64,000 nucleotides of DNA from Oscheius tipulae (GCA_037178975.1 JASJZH010000006.1:5766001-5830000); one strand, 5' to 3'; shown: positions 14,179-27,727, counted from the first letter of the stretch. Program-made: numbers and translations. Notes: generated from the letters alone by a model not told the origin.

Positions 14179-15108
14179 TCTGAAATCGTATCTGTATTAG
14201 AGAGGGATGTGAAAAAATTGATTAAATGTGATGCGGTTTTGGATCGTGCTAGTGACGACACTGGACACTGCGCGAAGCTTAGGAACGCGAGTTGTGGCAG
14301 AGAGGCGACGCAGTTGTTTACTATTGATTGTGCTCGATAAGGAAAACCTGTTGTCTCGCGATAACAATATCAATGTATATATACTGAGCCCATTGTACAA
14401 TTGGAAAATTAGGGACGAGTAAATGTACCAGACGAAAAGCCAGAGCTTGGAACTTCATTAAGCTTTTCCTAGACTAACATTACAACATATTACCACTTCC
14501 AAATAAGTATTCTATCTTATTTCATAAAACAACAATATACAATATGTATAAGGTAACTAAAAAGTAGTTCCAACTAGTTCAACCAAAAAACTCTGTAATT
14601 GGAAACACTTCATGTAAGCACCTTTCTGTAAAATAAACCCATAATTGCTAAGCTGTAGGCCAGCTTGCGTGGTAAAAGTTGCAAGACCGAAGCGGTAATT
14701 CAATCTAAGCTATGAAAGCGCTGTGGTATTAACTTAAAGACGCAAATAAAATTGACCGACCTTCTTTTAAGTATCGATTCTGTGTAAAGAAAAGAACTTT
14801 TAACGAGGGTTGTAGCCAGGAAAGTAAAAACACAAGGCAATGGGACATCAGGCATGTAAGGGAATAGAAGAACAAGCAACGTTTGGCATTAGACAGACAT
14901 TCTTTTCCTTGTTAGATCAGTCCCAATTGAGACACACAGGATTATCAAGCGTTCTTTTAAAAATATTCTAGTTTAGACACACTTCCACGTTCGCAATGAT
15001 CTCAATTCATAAAACCGTCGTCGGGAACAGGGCGCGAAACAACCAGTTAGCCCCTGTTTTTCGTCGTTTCACGGAACTTGACTCGAAACATTAGCCTCAT
15101 CACTAAAC
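14179..15108. other. Shared divergent promoter interval (mARC / TIL gene)
   Basis: AT-rich sequence between two divergently transcribed starts. No coding exon, RNA gene or repeat was recognised. Confidence 0.6.
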
Positions 15109-16223
15109 ATGCTGATAGCGCCGGTAAGTCCTACTCTGTTCTTGTATTATTTTGTAGGTAGCACTGCTCGTTTTGACCATAATCGAAGGAAAGAAGGTGT
15201 TCAAGGCGGGGAAGTTTCGACCAATTGCTTTGGCTACAGGTAAGAATCGTTTGCCGCTATTGTGTTCAGTTTCAGGTTGTACTTTTGGAGAAGAGTTGAA
15301 AATTTGTCGCAGACGATGTGAGCCTTCTTGTAAGGATCCCGTTCCGGTAAAAATTTATATATATTTGTTTGCAAGATTCAGAACTGCGATCTAATTTGCT
15401 CCACAGTTAAATGTGTATGTAAAAAGGGCTTCGTACGTCAAAATGGTCAGTGTATACAACATGAAACCTGTCACGTTTTCTCACTACGAACTCATCATTT
15501 TTCAAAGGTGTACTTTCACTAATCGCAGCAATATGTATAGGAAAATCGTAAATCAAAGAAGATCACTAAGAAGCCACCGTTATTTCCGAAACTGAGTAGT
15601 ACTGCTGTAACTTACAACAGTAGGAAAATGATGACTACTTCTTCTTCAGCCAATTTTACGACTGTTCCCGGTAACGGCTTAATGTTGCTTTCTTATCTAG
15701 TTTCAGCCTGTGGTCAGTTGGAAATCTACAGTTTATGTGTTTGCGACACAAAATGTGCAGAGGAAAAGGTCAAGGATTCGAATAGACTGATATTTCAATT
15801 CAGATCTGTAATGTATGTCAATCTGGCTGCGGATGTATTCCTCACTATGCTCGTAATGCTGAAAAACAGTGTGTCCCAGACGATACTTGCGACAAAATTA
15901 CGGTACCAGCATAGAGCAGAAATCTAACATACTTTCAGACAAGAGTCACAGAGCCGACTTTTTTGGTGTTCTCAAAAGCAACCCATTCTACCAACCCAGT
16001 ATTTTTGAATGGTCAGTAATGTATCGATTAATCTGCAACACATAAAGGTCCTACTCCACCTCCGCTTAAAATTACATCTACGCATAGTCCTCTGGTGGCT
16101 ACGACGAGCGAGCAATCATCTCTCCGCGGTCCACCTGCCATGACTCCTTTCATATTCTACCGACAGAAACGAATTGAGCGTAAGAAGGCTGTACTTCATG
16201 AGCTCATGTTGAAACTTGTTTAA
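15109..16223 (+). CDS. Secreted protein with two TIL (trypsin inhibitor-like) domains
   Basis: Predicted secreted serine-protease inhibitor of the Ascaris-type TIL family. ATG 15109 gives a signal peptide (MLIAPVALLVLTIIEG, first codons split by an intron). Domain 1 has ten cysteines in TIL spacing, from CTFGEELKICRRRC to GQCIQHETC. A basic linker (KSKKITKKPP) then a Thr/Ser-rich stretch (MMTTSSSANFTTVP) leads to domain 2, again ten cysteines (CGQLEIYSLCVCDTKC ... CQSGCGCIP ... CVPDDTC). A Pro/Thr-rich then basic tail ends ELMLKLV. Introns are 33-37 nt except one of about 80 nt. AATAAA follows at 16237-16242. TIL inhibitors are abundant secreted products of parasitic nematodes; the target protease cannot be told from the sequence. 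Confidence 0.85.
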
Positions 16224-16236
16224 TACGTTGTAAAAA

Positions 16237-16242
16237 AATAAA
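16237..16242 (+). promoter_or_regulatory. Poly(A) signal AATAAA of the TIL gene
   Basis: AATAAA lies 14 nt after the TIL stop and immediately before the stop codon (16247) of the convergent minus-strand gene, so the two transcripts probably overlap. Confidence 0.6.
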
Positions 16243-16246
16243 CAGA

Positions 16247-17418
16247 CTAGATTTCCGTATGGAAGAAGCGGCATATCACAGGATGGATTTCGATGAGATC
16301 GGTATGAAATAGAAAGACTGCATCATATGACAAACGGGGCTTAATTGGGATAGTCGCTATCAGTGGACGCGTCTTCTGAAGAACGGCTGCTGCTGGACTG
16401 GGATGAATGATTAGATCTGTTGCGCTTGGAAGAGCTTGATAAATCGGAAGATTTACTTGAAGGGGAAGCTTCGGAAGACGTTTTAGAATACATTGTGCTG
16501 CTCGAGATCGCACTGTCGCTGCTAGGGCGTCTAAAAACTTTTTTCTTGTCGAGACTTGTTCGAACCTGGACATTCGACGAGACTTGTTGACTCTGACAAC
16601 TTCGGAAGTCTTAACACCAAGCTCTGCATAGACTTCTTCCCGAAGAAGTTCTAGCTCTGACTGAAACTTGTCTATTATGGACTGAGTAACCACTTACCCA
16701 TAACATTTGCCCTTCCCACTTTTCCATCTCTGACTCCACAGTGTCGATGATGATCCTGGATATTTCTATATGATTGCAAAATGTTCTGCCTACCCATCGG
16801 TGTAGACCCCTCTTTGGATGATAAAACTGTAAACGCAGTCTTTAAAAGCTACCCAAGACGATCTGTTCCTATACTTGTCACGCGTTCGTTCTCTTTGAAT
16901 CACAACAGCCGGCTCTTGATAAGGTACTTTTTCAGGCACCGGAAGTGGAGGTTTTTTCTAGGTTAAGATGTTTTTATTAAAAACACAAACTGATTTACCG
17001 CACGACGAGTAGGCGGATAATAGTTCCTGTTTTCCAACAATTTCGGCTTGACAAGTTCGTTTCTCGAACTCCTCAATGGTAAGGGTAGTCTCAAGCTCGG
17101 AGTCTGGCTGTTAATAAATGCAGAAAGTTCTCGATGAGGCTTCTAGAGTAAGTCTTTGTGTGAAGTAAGAAATCTTACAGGCAAATTGTTGCGACGAGCT
17201 GCGTCGGCCGAAGCGGCTCTTCTTGGAATATAATGCACGCCTGTATTCGAAACTTTTGAAAGGTTACAAAGCATAAATGCACTTATTGGGCTGTTGTACA
17301 TGGAGTAGGGTGGCGACATGTTAATGAGAGACTTCACACCTCTTGTGAGCCGATAGTGGTGGCTCATTATAGTTTCTGGACTGAGGCTCCATTGAGAACT
17401 ACTTGGTCTAATCACCAT
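16247..17418 (-). CDS. Unrecognised multi-exon gene, partly helical, basic
   Basis: I do not recognise this protein. ATG 17418 opens MVIRPSSSQWSLSPETIM. Exons separated by short introns then give GVHYIPRRAASADAARR, PDSELETTLTIEEFEKRT, a proline/charged stretch (PPLPVPEKVPYQEP), and a final long exon. That exon starts with an amphipathic helix (SIIDKFQSELELLREEVYAEL), then has basic VRVNKSRRMSRFEQVSTRK, and ends FFHTEI. No signal peptide or membrane span. One junction near 16693-16730 is ambiguous: the reading with a 38-nt intron keeps the frame, while other choices hit stops. It could be a cytoskeletal or ciliary accessory protein, but nothing proves this. It converges on the TIL gene with only 23 bp between stop codons. 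Confidence 0.6.
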
Positions 17419-17783
17419 CTATCCCAAATCTAAGTTGAAAAGAATTAAGTTGAAAAACAGAAAATTAAAGAGAAAGATAGCAGGTGTGAATAGTTCAGAA
17501 TAGGCAGATGTCCGGATGGGGCGAAACAGGGATTCAGTCAAACACTGCCAGCTGCAAAGGTCGTGCCGTTCGGTGCGTTGCTACGCGACGCACATTCGGG
17601 AACCAACGCAAATATAATCCAATCACTATAGCAATCTGGGTTGAAAGTGGTTAGTCCGGAAATTTTCAGTTATCACCCGAGACCACCCTATCATTAAAGA
17701 TATTTAATTAGGTGAGTTCACTAAAGTACATGTTCTCAAAGCACCGGAGAAAAAGTGATTATGTACAAAGTAGGGAAACGGAA

Positions 17784-19328
17784 TCAGTGTCTGCCAGGCT
17801 TGAAACCGAGATCTTTTGTGAGAGAAAAATGATCAATTGGGGCAGTGGTATTTACACCATTAAATTGAGTGGTTAGTTGGGCATTGGATACCATAGTCAG
17901 CAAAGAGAAGCCATACTTGTCCGACATCACAGCCGTGTACGGTTGCTGAATTTTTTTGCTAACGTCTTCATGGTCATGACATCCAGCCGATCCAGTCATA
18001 ATGTACACGGGTGTGGCAGCATTATGGAAGTGTTGTCTGTCCTGTTGAGGATAGACAGTTGATTCGAAAACAGGCCAGTTTCGTTCATAGGAGTGCTGGT
18101 GACCCCAGAAGACGAGGTCCACTCCACCAGAATTAAAGAGAGGCTCTAATGCAGGGAAGCCCGACTCTCCATTACGTGTCTAAAAGCAATATATTTCTTC
18201 CCGTACACATCGAGTCACTACCATTAAGTTCTCCGTTCCTTGGCAACCGGCTGGATTATTGTTAGAGCAATACATTGGACGGTGTATTAGTACAATGGTC
18301 CATACTGCTTTATTCTAAAAACAGCACTAGAAAATGGCGGAGATGACCATACGTGTTTCAAATCATTGACAAGCCAGTTATACTGAATCTGAGCTTCATT
18401 GCTCATCTTGTAGCCGTAGTATTCTGAGCTCAGCCCAACAATGTGGGCGCCACCAATGTCAATGCTGAAAAAATCCAATTTACAATGTTCGATACTGCCT
18501 TACCTCCAAAACTGATTGTCTTCGAGAACTCCATTGGAAGGCATGGAAAACCGTTCCTTGAAGTGGAGGAAGTCTTGACTTTGCTCATGGTTGCCAGCTA
18601 TAACCTTAACCCATTTTGTTCACATAGTGGTCTGTATATGTTACCATGTATGGTACATAGGCAGCGATAGGGACTATCAGATTGAGAAAATCGTCTCCGG
18701 TGTCTCCATCCTTCTTGTCCAAATCATAAGCAATGTCACCAATGTGAAACACAATGTCCAGGCTTCCACTTTGGGTAGCGTTGACTAACTCCTCCAAGGA
18801 GTAGCCTTTCTTGAGTCCGAAATCACCAAAGACGGCTGCTCTGAGTGGACTTGTTGGCTTCATAGCACGAAAATTGTAGATTTCAGAAAGCTGATCGCTT
18901 GATCCAGCCGAGTAAACTAGAACAATTGTGTTAAAAATGATTCAGAAATAACACACAGTAGCGTTGTCCTGGTACGAGGCCAGTAAGGATGGCTCGGTAT
19001 GTGTACCTCTTTTTGCCAGAAACATCTTTCCAACCTAGTATAGCCGTTTAATAAAGTGAGCATAATGTGTTACCTTTCTGGGATGCTGGAACCTTGCTGT
19101 CCATTTTGTTGGCATCTTTTCCATATACAACGTAGGGAAGAACAGAACTGTCCACTGTATTGCCTTTAGATTTATGTTAGATTGAAACCTACGTTCGTGC
19201 ATTGTTAGCCAGGTTACGGTCATTTCAGTAGGTTCACCGCCATAGCTGAGATGTAATTGTTGTACCTTGTTAGCGGTGGCTGTGCAGAAAAGGAGAAACA
19301 CCGACAGTGCAGTGCAAAAAAAGTTCAT
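17784..19328 (-). CDS. Purple acid phosphatase, secreted (copy 1)
   Basis: Metallophosphoesterase of the animal purple acid phosphatase-like (ACP7) type, hydrolysing phosphate monoesters at a dinuclear metal centre. ATG 19328 gives a signal peptide (MNFFCTALSVFLLFCTATA), then a fibronectin-like amino domain (LSYGGEPTEMTVTWLT). All five metal motifs are present in order: GDFG, GDIAYD, GNHE, VLIH in TIVLIHRPMYC, and GHQH in FWGHQHSYERNWP. The tail is LGFKPGRH. Introns are short and restore a single frame. A diverged second copy lies 4.2 kb upstream on the same strand at 23526-25182, so local duplication is inferred. Confidence 0.92.
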
Positions 19329-19769
19329 GACGTATGTTGATAGTGAACTGAGAACCCACTTCTTGTGCTTCCTATAAACCCTTGTTATCAAGACGTCTTT
19401 CGAACTTGCTAAAGTTTTCCGGGACACTTGGAAGCTCTGTCGCTTTTTGCTTTGGCTTGTGTTCGAACATCAGAGTACATTAAAGGAAGAAAAAAGTTGG
19501 AATCAGCAAAACGCATAAATAGAGGACACAAAGTAGCTTTTACATTGTGGAAACCCAGGAAATAGAGGTAAAAAACGAAATGAAAAAGTAAATGACATCA
19601 GAAAAGAACATCGTAGCCAGCTTATTACCTTCTCCCGAGAAGTTCTCTTATATGACGACCTCAATAGCCCCGTGGAGATTATCTGTCTATATTTGTTTAC
19701 CTGACTCAACTGTTTGCACAGCAGATGACCATTCAAATTACGTTCAATAAAAAAATATTAAAAATTTAT

Positions 19770-20360
19770 CTAATTGACCACCATCTTCAACTTGTTCAAA
19801 GTTGTAATGACCCCAGTGATGTCTCGTTTCTCTAGAAGTTGCTCGGGTGAAAATAAATCTCCATCGCTGAAATTTTGTACTTTTTAAAGGCTCAAAGCTA
19901 GCAACTGACGTGAGTCCAAAGTTTTTCAAACTTTCCAGGAAATTTGTCACGTTATCCGCGGCGCAGAAGAGAGGCTGTTTGTCAACGACGGGTCGTTTCA
20001 AGGCGTTGGGGTTCAGTCTATCGAGGAACCTTTGTAAAGTGAGTCACCAAAAGGGCATAGTGAGTTACCTGCACAAAACTTTTCCATCATGCAAAGCTTC
20101 AAGCAATTGTTCTGGATCCATTGGGAGCCTGACTCCGGTAGTTCGACTCACCCAGGAGAGCATATCTTGTTCAAGTTCCAGGTTTCTCTTTCCTTGGAGC
20201 TAGAAATTAGGTTGCGTCAACAATTACAAGAAAAACAAACCCATCCCATTCGATAGTTCCTATTTTGCTTCGTTCCATATGTGAACGCTGAGCCGTCCCT
20301 GTTAGAAGCTAGTTCGGGGTACTGAGACTTTCCGGTAAAATGCTTCCAGCCGTAAGCCAT
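19770..20360 (-). CDS. Calponin/transgelin-like single CH-domain protein
   Basis: Small actin-binding type protein. ATG 20360 opens MAYGWKHFTGKSQYPEL and a short aromatic leader with GTKQNRNYRMGW. A single calponin-homology domain follows (LELEQDMLSWVSRTTG, LLEALHDGKVLCRFLDRLNP, NVTNFLESLKNFGLT). It finishes DGDLFSPEQLLEKRD then VITTLNKLKMVVN. The frame needs an intron after GGACTCAC that removes an apparent divergent tail. About 165 residues, matching a transgelin without the carboxyl calponin repeat. The amino leader is not the usual one for transgelins. It lies between two purple acid phosphatase genes and the GAB adaptor, all on the minus strand, with gaps of 440-500 bp, but nothing suggests a shared pathway. 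Confidence 0.85.
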
Positions 20361-20851
20361 GTCTAAAGAGGTAGTATTGTTAAGTTGTTACATGAAAGTA
20401 GAGTCTTAAATAGAACGGATGTTGCTCTAAGGCAAAATGAGAACGGATCCGTGGGCGTCTGAGTGGGCTCGAGTGTTTTCTTCATTCAAACAAACAGTAA
20501 TGCGCGACGTTTGCTGACACATTGAATCTGTCTGAGCCAGAACTAGAGCTGGTTATTTCACAAAGAAAGATGATCACGTTGGAAGCATGACAATTGTGCA
20601 TCGTTTTGGTTGGGTGTTGCGCAGGTTTGCAAATATAACGACTGGACTGCTTAGAAGCACGCGCACTGTTGTTCTTGCTCAATAAATAAGCCGAAAGACA
20701 GACACGGCAAGAGATTTATTGAATAGAAGGCACTTTAGTTACACCGTAGTAGTTTATGGGCACGAAACGGAAACTGATATGACAATGGAAAATATGTACA
20801 CCGAGGGTGACATTGGTGGTTCAGAGGATCGGCCAAGCTGTAAGGACCGGC

Positions 20852-22967
20852 TTATTTCATTGAAGCAGCAATTTTGATAGCCTGAAAATGGAATGTGAGC
20901 TTATTACTTTTCCAAATTTACTTGAGTTTTGGCCGCATCGATTTTGATGTAATCGAAATCGGAAGGAGTGGAACCGCGATCAGACACCGTCCGATCTAGA
21001 TGTTCAAACAATTTTGGCTCGAAATAGTCAAGATGGGCAGTGTGAGTAATCGGACCGGCACTCTAGAACAGACTTGACAAATAATCAAAAAGCTACTAAC
21101 CCTAGGAGCGTCGAACATTTGTCTATTTTTCGGACGAGTGTATTGAGGAACTCTCGATGTCCTTGTTAGTGTGTTGCTCCTTCTATGATCATCTCGGTCC
21201 TCTTGCTCAAGTCGCAGTTTCGCCGGCTTCTAGAGCAGTTACTTGATAAAAAAACGAACGCGTATACCTTTGATCGGTCAACGGGCGGTCCTTGAGACGG
21301 GCCAATCGCCATGGACGAGCTCACGGAAGAAGTTTTTGACCCGCTTGCACTAGGGAGAACCAAATAGCCATGAGGGATTGCATAGCTATGGGTCGGTGGA
21401 GAAGCTTTAGTGGAAAAGGTATGCCTAGAAGATATTTGTAAAGTGACTGTATATTTCTCACATCTTGATAGTTTCTCCACTGCTTTCGTTTTCCACCTCG
21501 ACCAGAGTGCAAGAAGGAGCAGGAATGGTTTGAGACAAGTTCATACCCTAGAAAAAACGAATTTGGACGGATACGTTACAGGCTTACGCGTGATCGGCTA
21601 TTATACAAGATTCCAGAAGATGTCGTGGAGGACTGATGAGTGAATCGGTTCCTAGATTACAAAAATATTGACTACTGTTTATTATGAAAATACCTTATTG
21701 GCTTTGGAGGTAGCGGTGGACCGGTATTAATAGAGTGAGAACTATGCACACTGGAAGTTTCGTCCTCTGTCGTATGATGCGATGATGTCATCGAGGAGCA
21801 TCCTGAAGCGGAAGACGACGCTCGTGTGATATGTTCTCCAGATGCTAAATCATCCCCGGTTACATCCCTGAATCCTGTTTACAGTTTCTCGTACGCAGAC
21901 TGATTTTCTTCTCGGCAGGCGCCATCCTCGGATTCGTGCCATTCTTCACCTTGATAGTACGAGTTGAAGCATATCGGGTGTTTCTGGGCTGAAGAAAAAT
22001 GATTTTGAACAGAATAGGAAAAACCGTACCTGATGATGATCGTGGTCACGCTGGTTTCCGTCGCTGGTGACCTCAGTCGGAGTATCTATGAGGCTCTCCG
22101 AAGAGTGTCCGGAAGACGACAAACCGAAAGAGGACAGAATCTCCTCTCCTCCACTGGCAGGGATTCGTATATTTGGCCCACCAGGGTGCTGATCCATTGA
22201 CTGCGCCAATCCACATATGCGACACATTTCCTTCACCCAGGCGTTCATCTCCTGTAAACATAAACATCCTGTTCCGTACTTTGAACCACCCATACCCTCT
22301 CGGATTGGGCCACAAAGAAAATCTCCCGCATGCGGCCATCTATCTTCAAGTGAAGAGAAAATATCCATTGAGAGACTAGTGAGAACCGAGGATATCCACA
22401 CGCAGTGTCTGCCAGTTGGAGATACGAGTCAACCTGTCAGAATGCAAGTTTTTATCAGCCAATGTGTGAAGATACCTGTTCACACTTGGAGAGATCATAA
22501 GACTTTCTCACGGCCTCCTTTTTGTCGCAGTGATATTCTTCAACAATGGGTCCGCTTGGTGTCAAGGAAAGGACAAAGTAGCGTCGAATCCATTGCGACT
22601 GAAAAAAGTGGCGGTCGACCTACGGCGATGATAGTTCATAATGGATGGGTTGCGGATATTCGAAATGCCTGTTATCATGAGGGTCGAAGAGATTTAAGCT
22701 TTCTCGATGTGGTGAGAGCGAAGAAGAGGGCGCGTGATCACTATTTTCAGTCATCAAAACAGTTCAGTTTTTGCTGAAGCGTTGATGTTAACTGGTACCG
22801 CTTAATGAAAGTTGAATGTGGCGCCACAGTCCATAAATGTCAGTTTATAGACTTGGAAACATTCTAGAAAATTTTCGGGAATTTCGACTTACTCTGAACA
22901 AAGGAAGATGGATTCCACTCCGACGGGACCTGGTCAAATATCCTTCAATCAACTGCCTCTTCTTCAT
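20852..22967 (-). CDS. GAB/DOS/SOC-1-type PH-domain docking adaptor
   Basis: Docking protein acting downstream of receptor tyrosine kinases, linking GRB2 and the phosphatase SHP2. ATG 22967 gives the first PH strand (MKKRQLIEGYLTRS). After an intron of about 300 bp the PH domain continues with SQWIRRYFVLSLTPSGPIVEE, SYDLSKCEQVDSYLQ and EMNAWVKEMCRICGL, the wording typical of GAB proteins. A long Ser/Thr/His-rich disordered part contains PPLPPKP and PPVDRSKKP, the latter matching the GRB2 SH3-binding PxVDRxxKP motif of GAB1. The end has DYFEPKLF and FDYIKID followed by AAKTQAIKIAA, resembling the SHP2-binding tyrosine and the KTQAL tail of GAB. The pieces are in canonical order, so orthology to SOC-1/DOS/GAB is likely. 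Confidence 0.85.
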
Positions 22968-23525
22968 CGACAACCCCCAATTTCGGTCTGAAATTCTCGA
23001 ACACGTGATAGGTTGAGTGAAAAAAGATGGACTGATTGAGAACCATGATACGGAATGCTTGTGAGTCAAAATGTTGTGGGGGAAACAGGCGCGAAATAGA
23101 TTCATGGGGCACCGAAAAGGGGCGGAGCAGTTGACATCTTGAAACAATTTAGTGGATATCTAATTGGGGTGACGCAAGAGGAAGGGTGTCTGTCAGTAAA
23201 CGGTAGGTGGCATGGCAGCTATAATTGCGGCAAGATAGTGTTCTTACCAAAGAACCGGCAGACCGCGACGCGATCCGCGACGCGATGGTAACATATGGCA
23301 TTGCGGGTCTGACTGTCTTAAAGGACGCCCGTATGTGGTTTAATACACGGTATCGCATTTCCACGACCTTCCAACGGCGCCAATATGCGTAATAGTCGTA
23401 TGGAGGAAATAGGAGAAGTAAGAGCAGTGACTTTATGTTAAAATTCCGTATTTATGTGAAGAAGATGAAATTTCGGGTGAACTTTTTACAGCGAAAGGCC
23501 AGCGACGGCGAGAGTGATTACAAGG

Positions 23526-25182
23526 TCAGAATTGTACTCCTGGCTTAAAATTCGGGTCTTTCGATAGCGAAAATTTGTCCAGATGGTTGTCGGCGTCGTT
23601 CACATCGACAAAGCGTGTGGTCAGCTGACTTCGAGAGACTACATTAAGCAGTGAGTAACCGTATTGGCCCAGAATGACGGCCGTGTACGGCTGGGGTATT
23701 TTAAGAACTACATCTTGATGGGAATGGCAGCCCTAAAGTAGATGAAATGTGAAAAAATGAGTGGCGGTACTGCTGAGCCAGTCATAATGTACACGGGTGT
23801 TGATGCGTTATGATAATGCTGGAGGTCCGGCTGAGTGTAAACAGTTGACTTTGCGACCGGCCAATTTCTTTCATAACTGTGCTGGTGTCCCCAAAAGACC
23901 ATATCAACTCCTGCTGCGTTGAAAAGGGGCTCAAGTGCCGGATACCCTGGAGCACCGTCCCTCATCTAAGTAACGATTCTTGGGTGGAATAGATTTGTAA
24001 TTACAGATAAGTTTTCCCAAACATGACATCCTTTCTTGTGGTCATTGGCACAATATAGTGGACGGTGCATGAGTACGATTTTCCATATTGACTTGCTCTG
24101 AAACGTCGAATTCATACAATTCCCCTCATTTCTACTTTCTTCAGGTCGTTGAGAAGCCATGAATACTGCAACTGAGCAAAATCTGATATGTTTTCACCAT
24201 AATATTCGGAACTTATTCCAACAATATGTGCATCTCCCAATGTGAAACTAAATTCATGTTTATCAAATCTCCTGATTCATACCTCCAGAACTGGTTATCA
24301 CTCACAATTCCATTAGGAGGCATTGTGAACCTGTTAGCAATGTGCGAGAAGTTCTGTGCATCCTCGTGGTTGCCAGCAAGTATCTCAAAATAGCAGACCA
24401 CTCGTTAATAATTACACACTAACCATGAATGGTACGTAGGCTGTGACGCTTTCCATCTCGCTCATGAAATCATCTCCATGAGTTCCATTTTTACCATCGA
24501 GATCGTAAGCAATGTCACCTACAAAAAACCTGCTTACAGACGATAAACTTTGGTTACCGATATGAACTACGACATCGAAGTCGTTCTTCTGAGCTCCAGA
24601 TATCAGCGAAGGAATAGAATAACCATCCTTAACGGAGAGATCACCATATATGGCTAGTCTTAAACATGATTATGGTTTTTTTTACCAGGCTTCGACTACC
24701 TGAATCGGGTATCGGGATCGACAGCAACAAAATTGAAAGTTGTCGACATAGACTGTGACGAGCCAACTTCATAATCTGAACTGTCTGATGTCAATGAACA
24801 TTTGCACATTACAATATCGTCTCCCTGATTGCAGACCGTCCAAGAACGCCCGGAATGTGTATCTCACCATCTTCCCGATTCCTTGATCTGTCCATTCTGA
24901 AAGAATGTTGTCAAGAATTGCCCATTGAAAACTACTAGTAGTCGTGGCGTTGCATACTGTAAGGAGTTTCTTAGCGGATGTACCAAATTGCACAAACGGG
25001 TAGGACGTATCCTTCACTGGAAAAGATTTTGTGAATGCGAAAACGTACAATTGTTTACATGGTTTGAGACTGATCCAGGTAACGGAATACACGGCCGGAT
25101 CATTGGTTAAACTCAGAACAACTTGTTCAGGTTTCGGAAAAACAGAAGAAATCGAGAGCAGGAAAATAAGAGATAGGAGCAT
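23526..25182 (-). CDS. Purple acid phosphatase, secreted (copy 2)
   Basis: Paralogue of the phosphatase at 17784-19328. ATG 25182 gives a signal peptide (MLLSLIFLLSISSVFP). Metal motifs II-V are intact: GDIAYDLD (split by an intron), GNHE in ILAGNHEDAQNF, VLMH in IVLMHRPLYC, and GHQH in FWGHQHSYERNWP. Motif I reads GDLS rather than GDxG (serine codon 24634-24636); the metal-binding aspartate remains. The amino fibronectin-like half differs markedly from copy 1, whereas the catalytic part and the LSKDPNFKPG tail are similar. It is divergent from the threonine dehydrogenase gene. Confidence 0.9.
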
Positions 25183-26082
25183 TTGTTGATACTGTGTGCG
25201 AAATACTGCTTATCAATGTCTATCTGTGGTCTTTTATCTGAACGGCATAATCGGACGCTACGTAAAAGGTGATTGTAGCTTGAAAGCGATGTTAGGTTAC
25301 AATTTGATTTGGAAAACCACTCCGTGTAGTTTGAATTTACTGAACTAAAAGAACAGAAGAATAGCCGACATATGGGGCTAATCGTATCAAAATATTTGTC
25401 CCTCTGATAAAAACACACCTTCTGCAAATTTTCAGACAAGATTGTTTGTTTTCAGGATAGCATATATCTATAATTGGTATCGAACAGGTTACATCAGATG
25501 ATATTTATTCGTGAATCCAAATATTTCTTCAATAGATGTCTAATAAATCTCTTATGGCTATCGTAGTCTCCATTGACCCCATCTGGTCCCATATTGGAAT
25601 CATTTGTGAAATCAGAATGTGAAGAACAGGGCAGCACTAGCTATTTCAAGGGATCTATCGCTGCCGCCATAGGCGACGACTTCCTTTTCTGTACCCCACC
25701 CACACGTGGTCTAAATGAATCCCGTTTTTTTACCACGCTAGTCATCAGCGCCGCCCTCATGTCGTCTAAGGACACGACCTCCTGCGTAGTCTTCATCGTC
25801 GACAGTTTTTGTGACCGGTGTTCGGGTCTTGCATATCTTGTTTATAGCCTAGGCCATCAGCCCTGATGCAATCATACGTATTTAACGTCTGCAGAACTTT
25901 TCCCAGATGGTTGCCAAAATTCAAGGCTGTACGCGTTTCGTCGACGGCGAACCCACCGCCCCTACTTGTTCCGCTACAACCAGTGCAGAAGCACCCGTGT
26001 AAACGTGTGATGTCCTACTTCTTCTTGCATCCCCCCACATCTCCTTCGTTTTCGAATATAGTCAAAAATCTTAAACTTGCAG
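25183..26082. other. Divergent interval between phosphatase copy 2 and TDH
   Basis: No exon is supported. A possible acceptor (CTTGCAG) lies directly before the TDH start, so an untranslated leader exon or trans-splicing is possible. Confidence 0.5.
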
Positions 26083-27710
<1,628 letters not shown>

Positions 27711-27727
27711 ATATTCAAACCAACAAA

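Noticed and set aside
22580-22760. Frame MTENSDHAPSSSLSPH as the start of the GAB adaptor
   Set aside because: It would need a 25-nt intron in the wrong phase. The exon at 22890-22967 (MKKRQLIEGYLTRS) joins the PH domain in phase 0 with a GTAAGT donor and supplies the missing PH strand.
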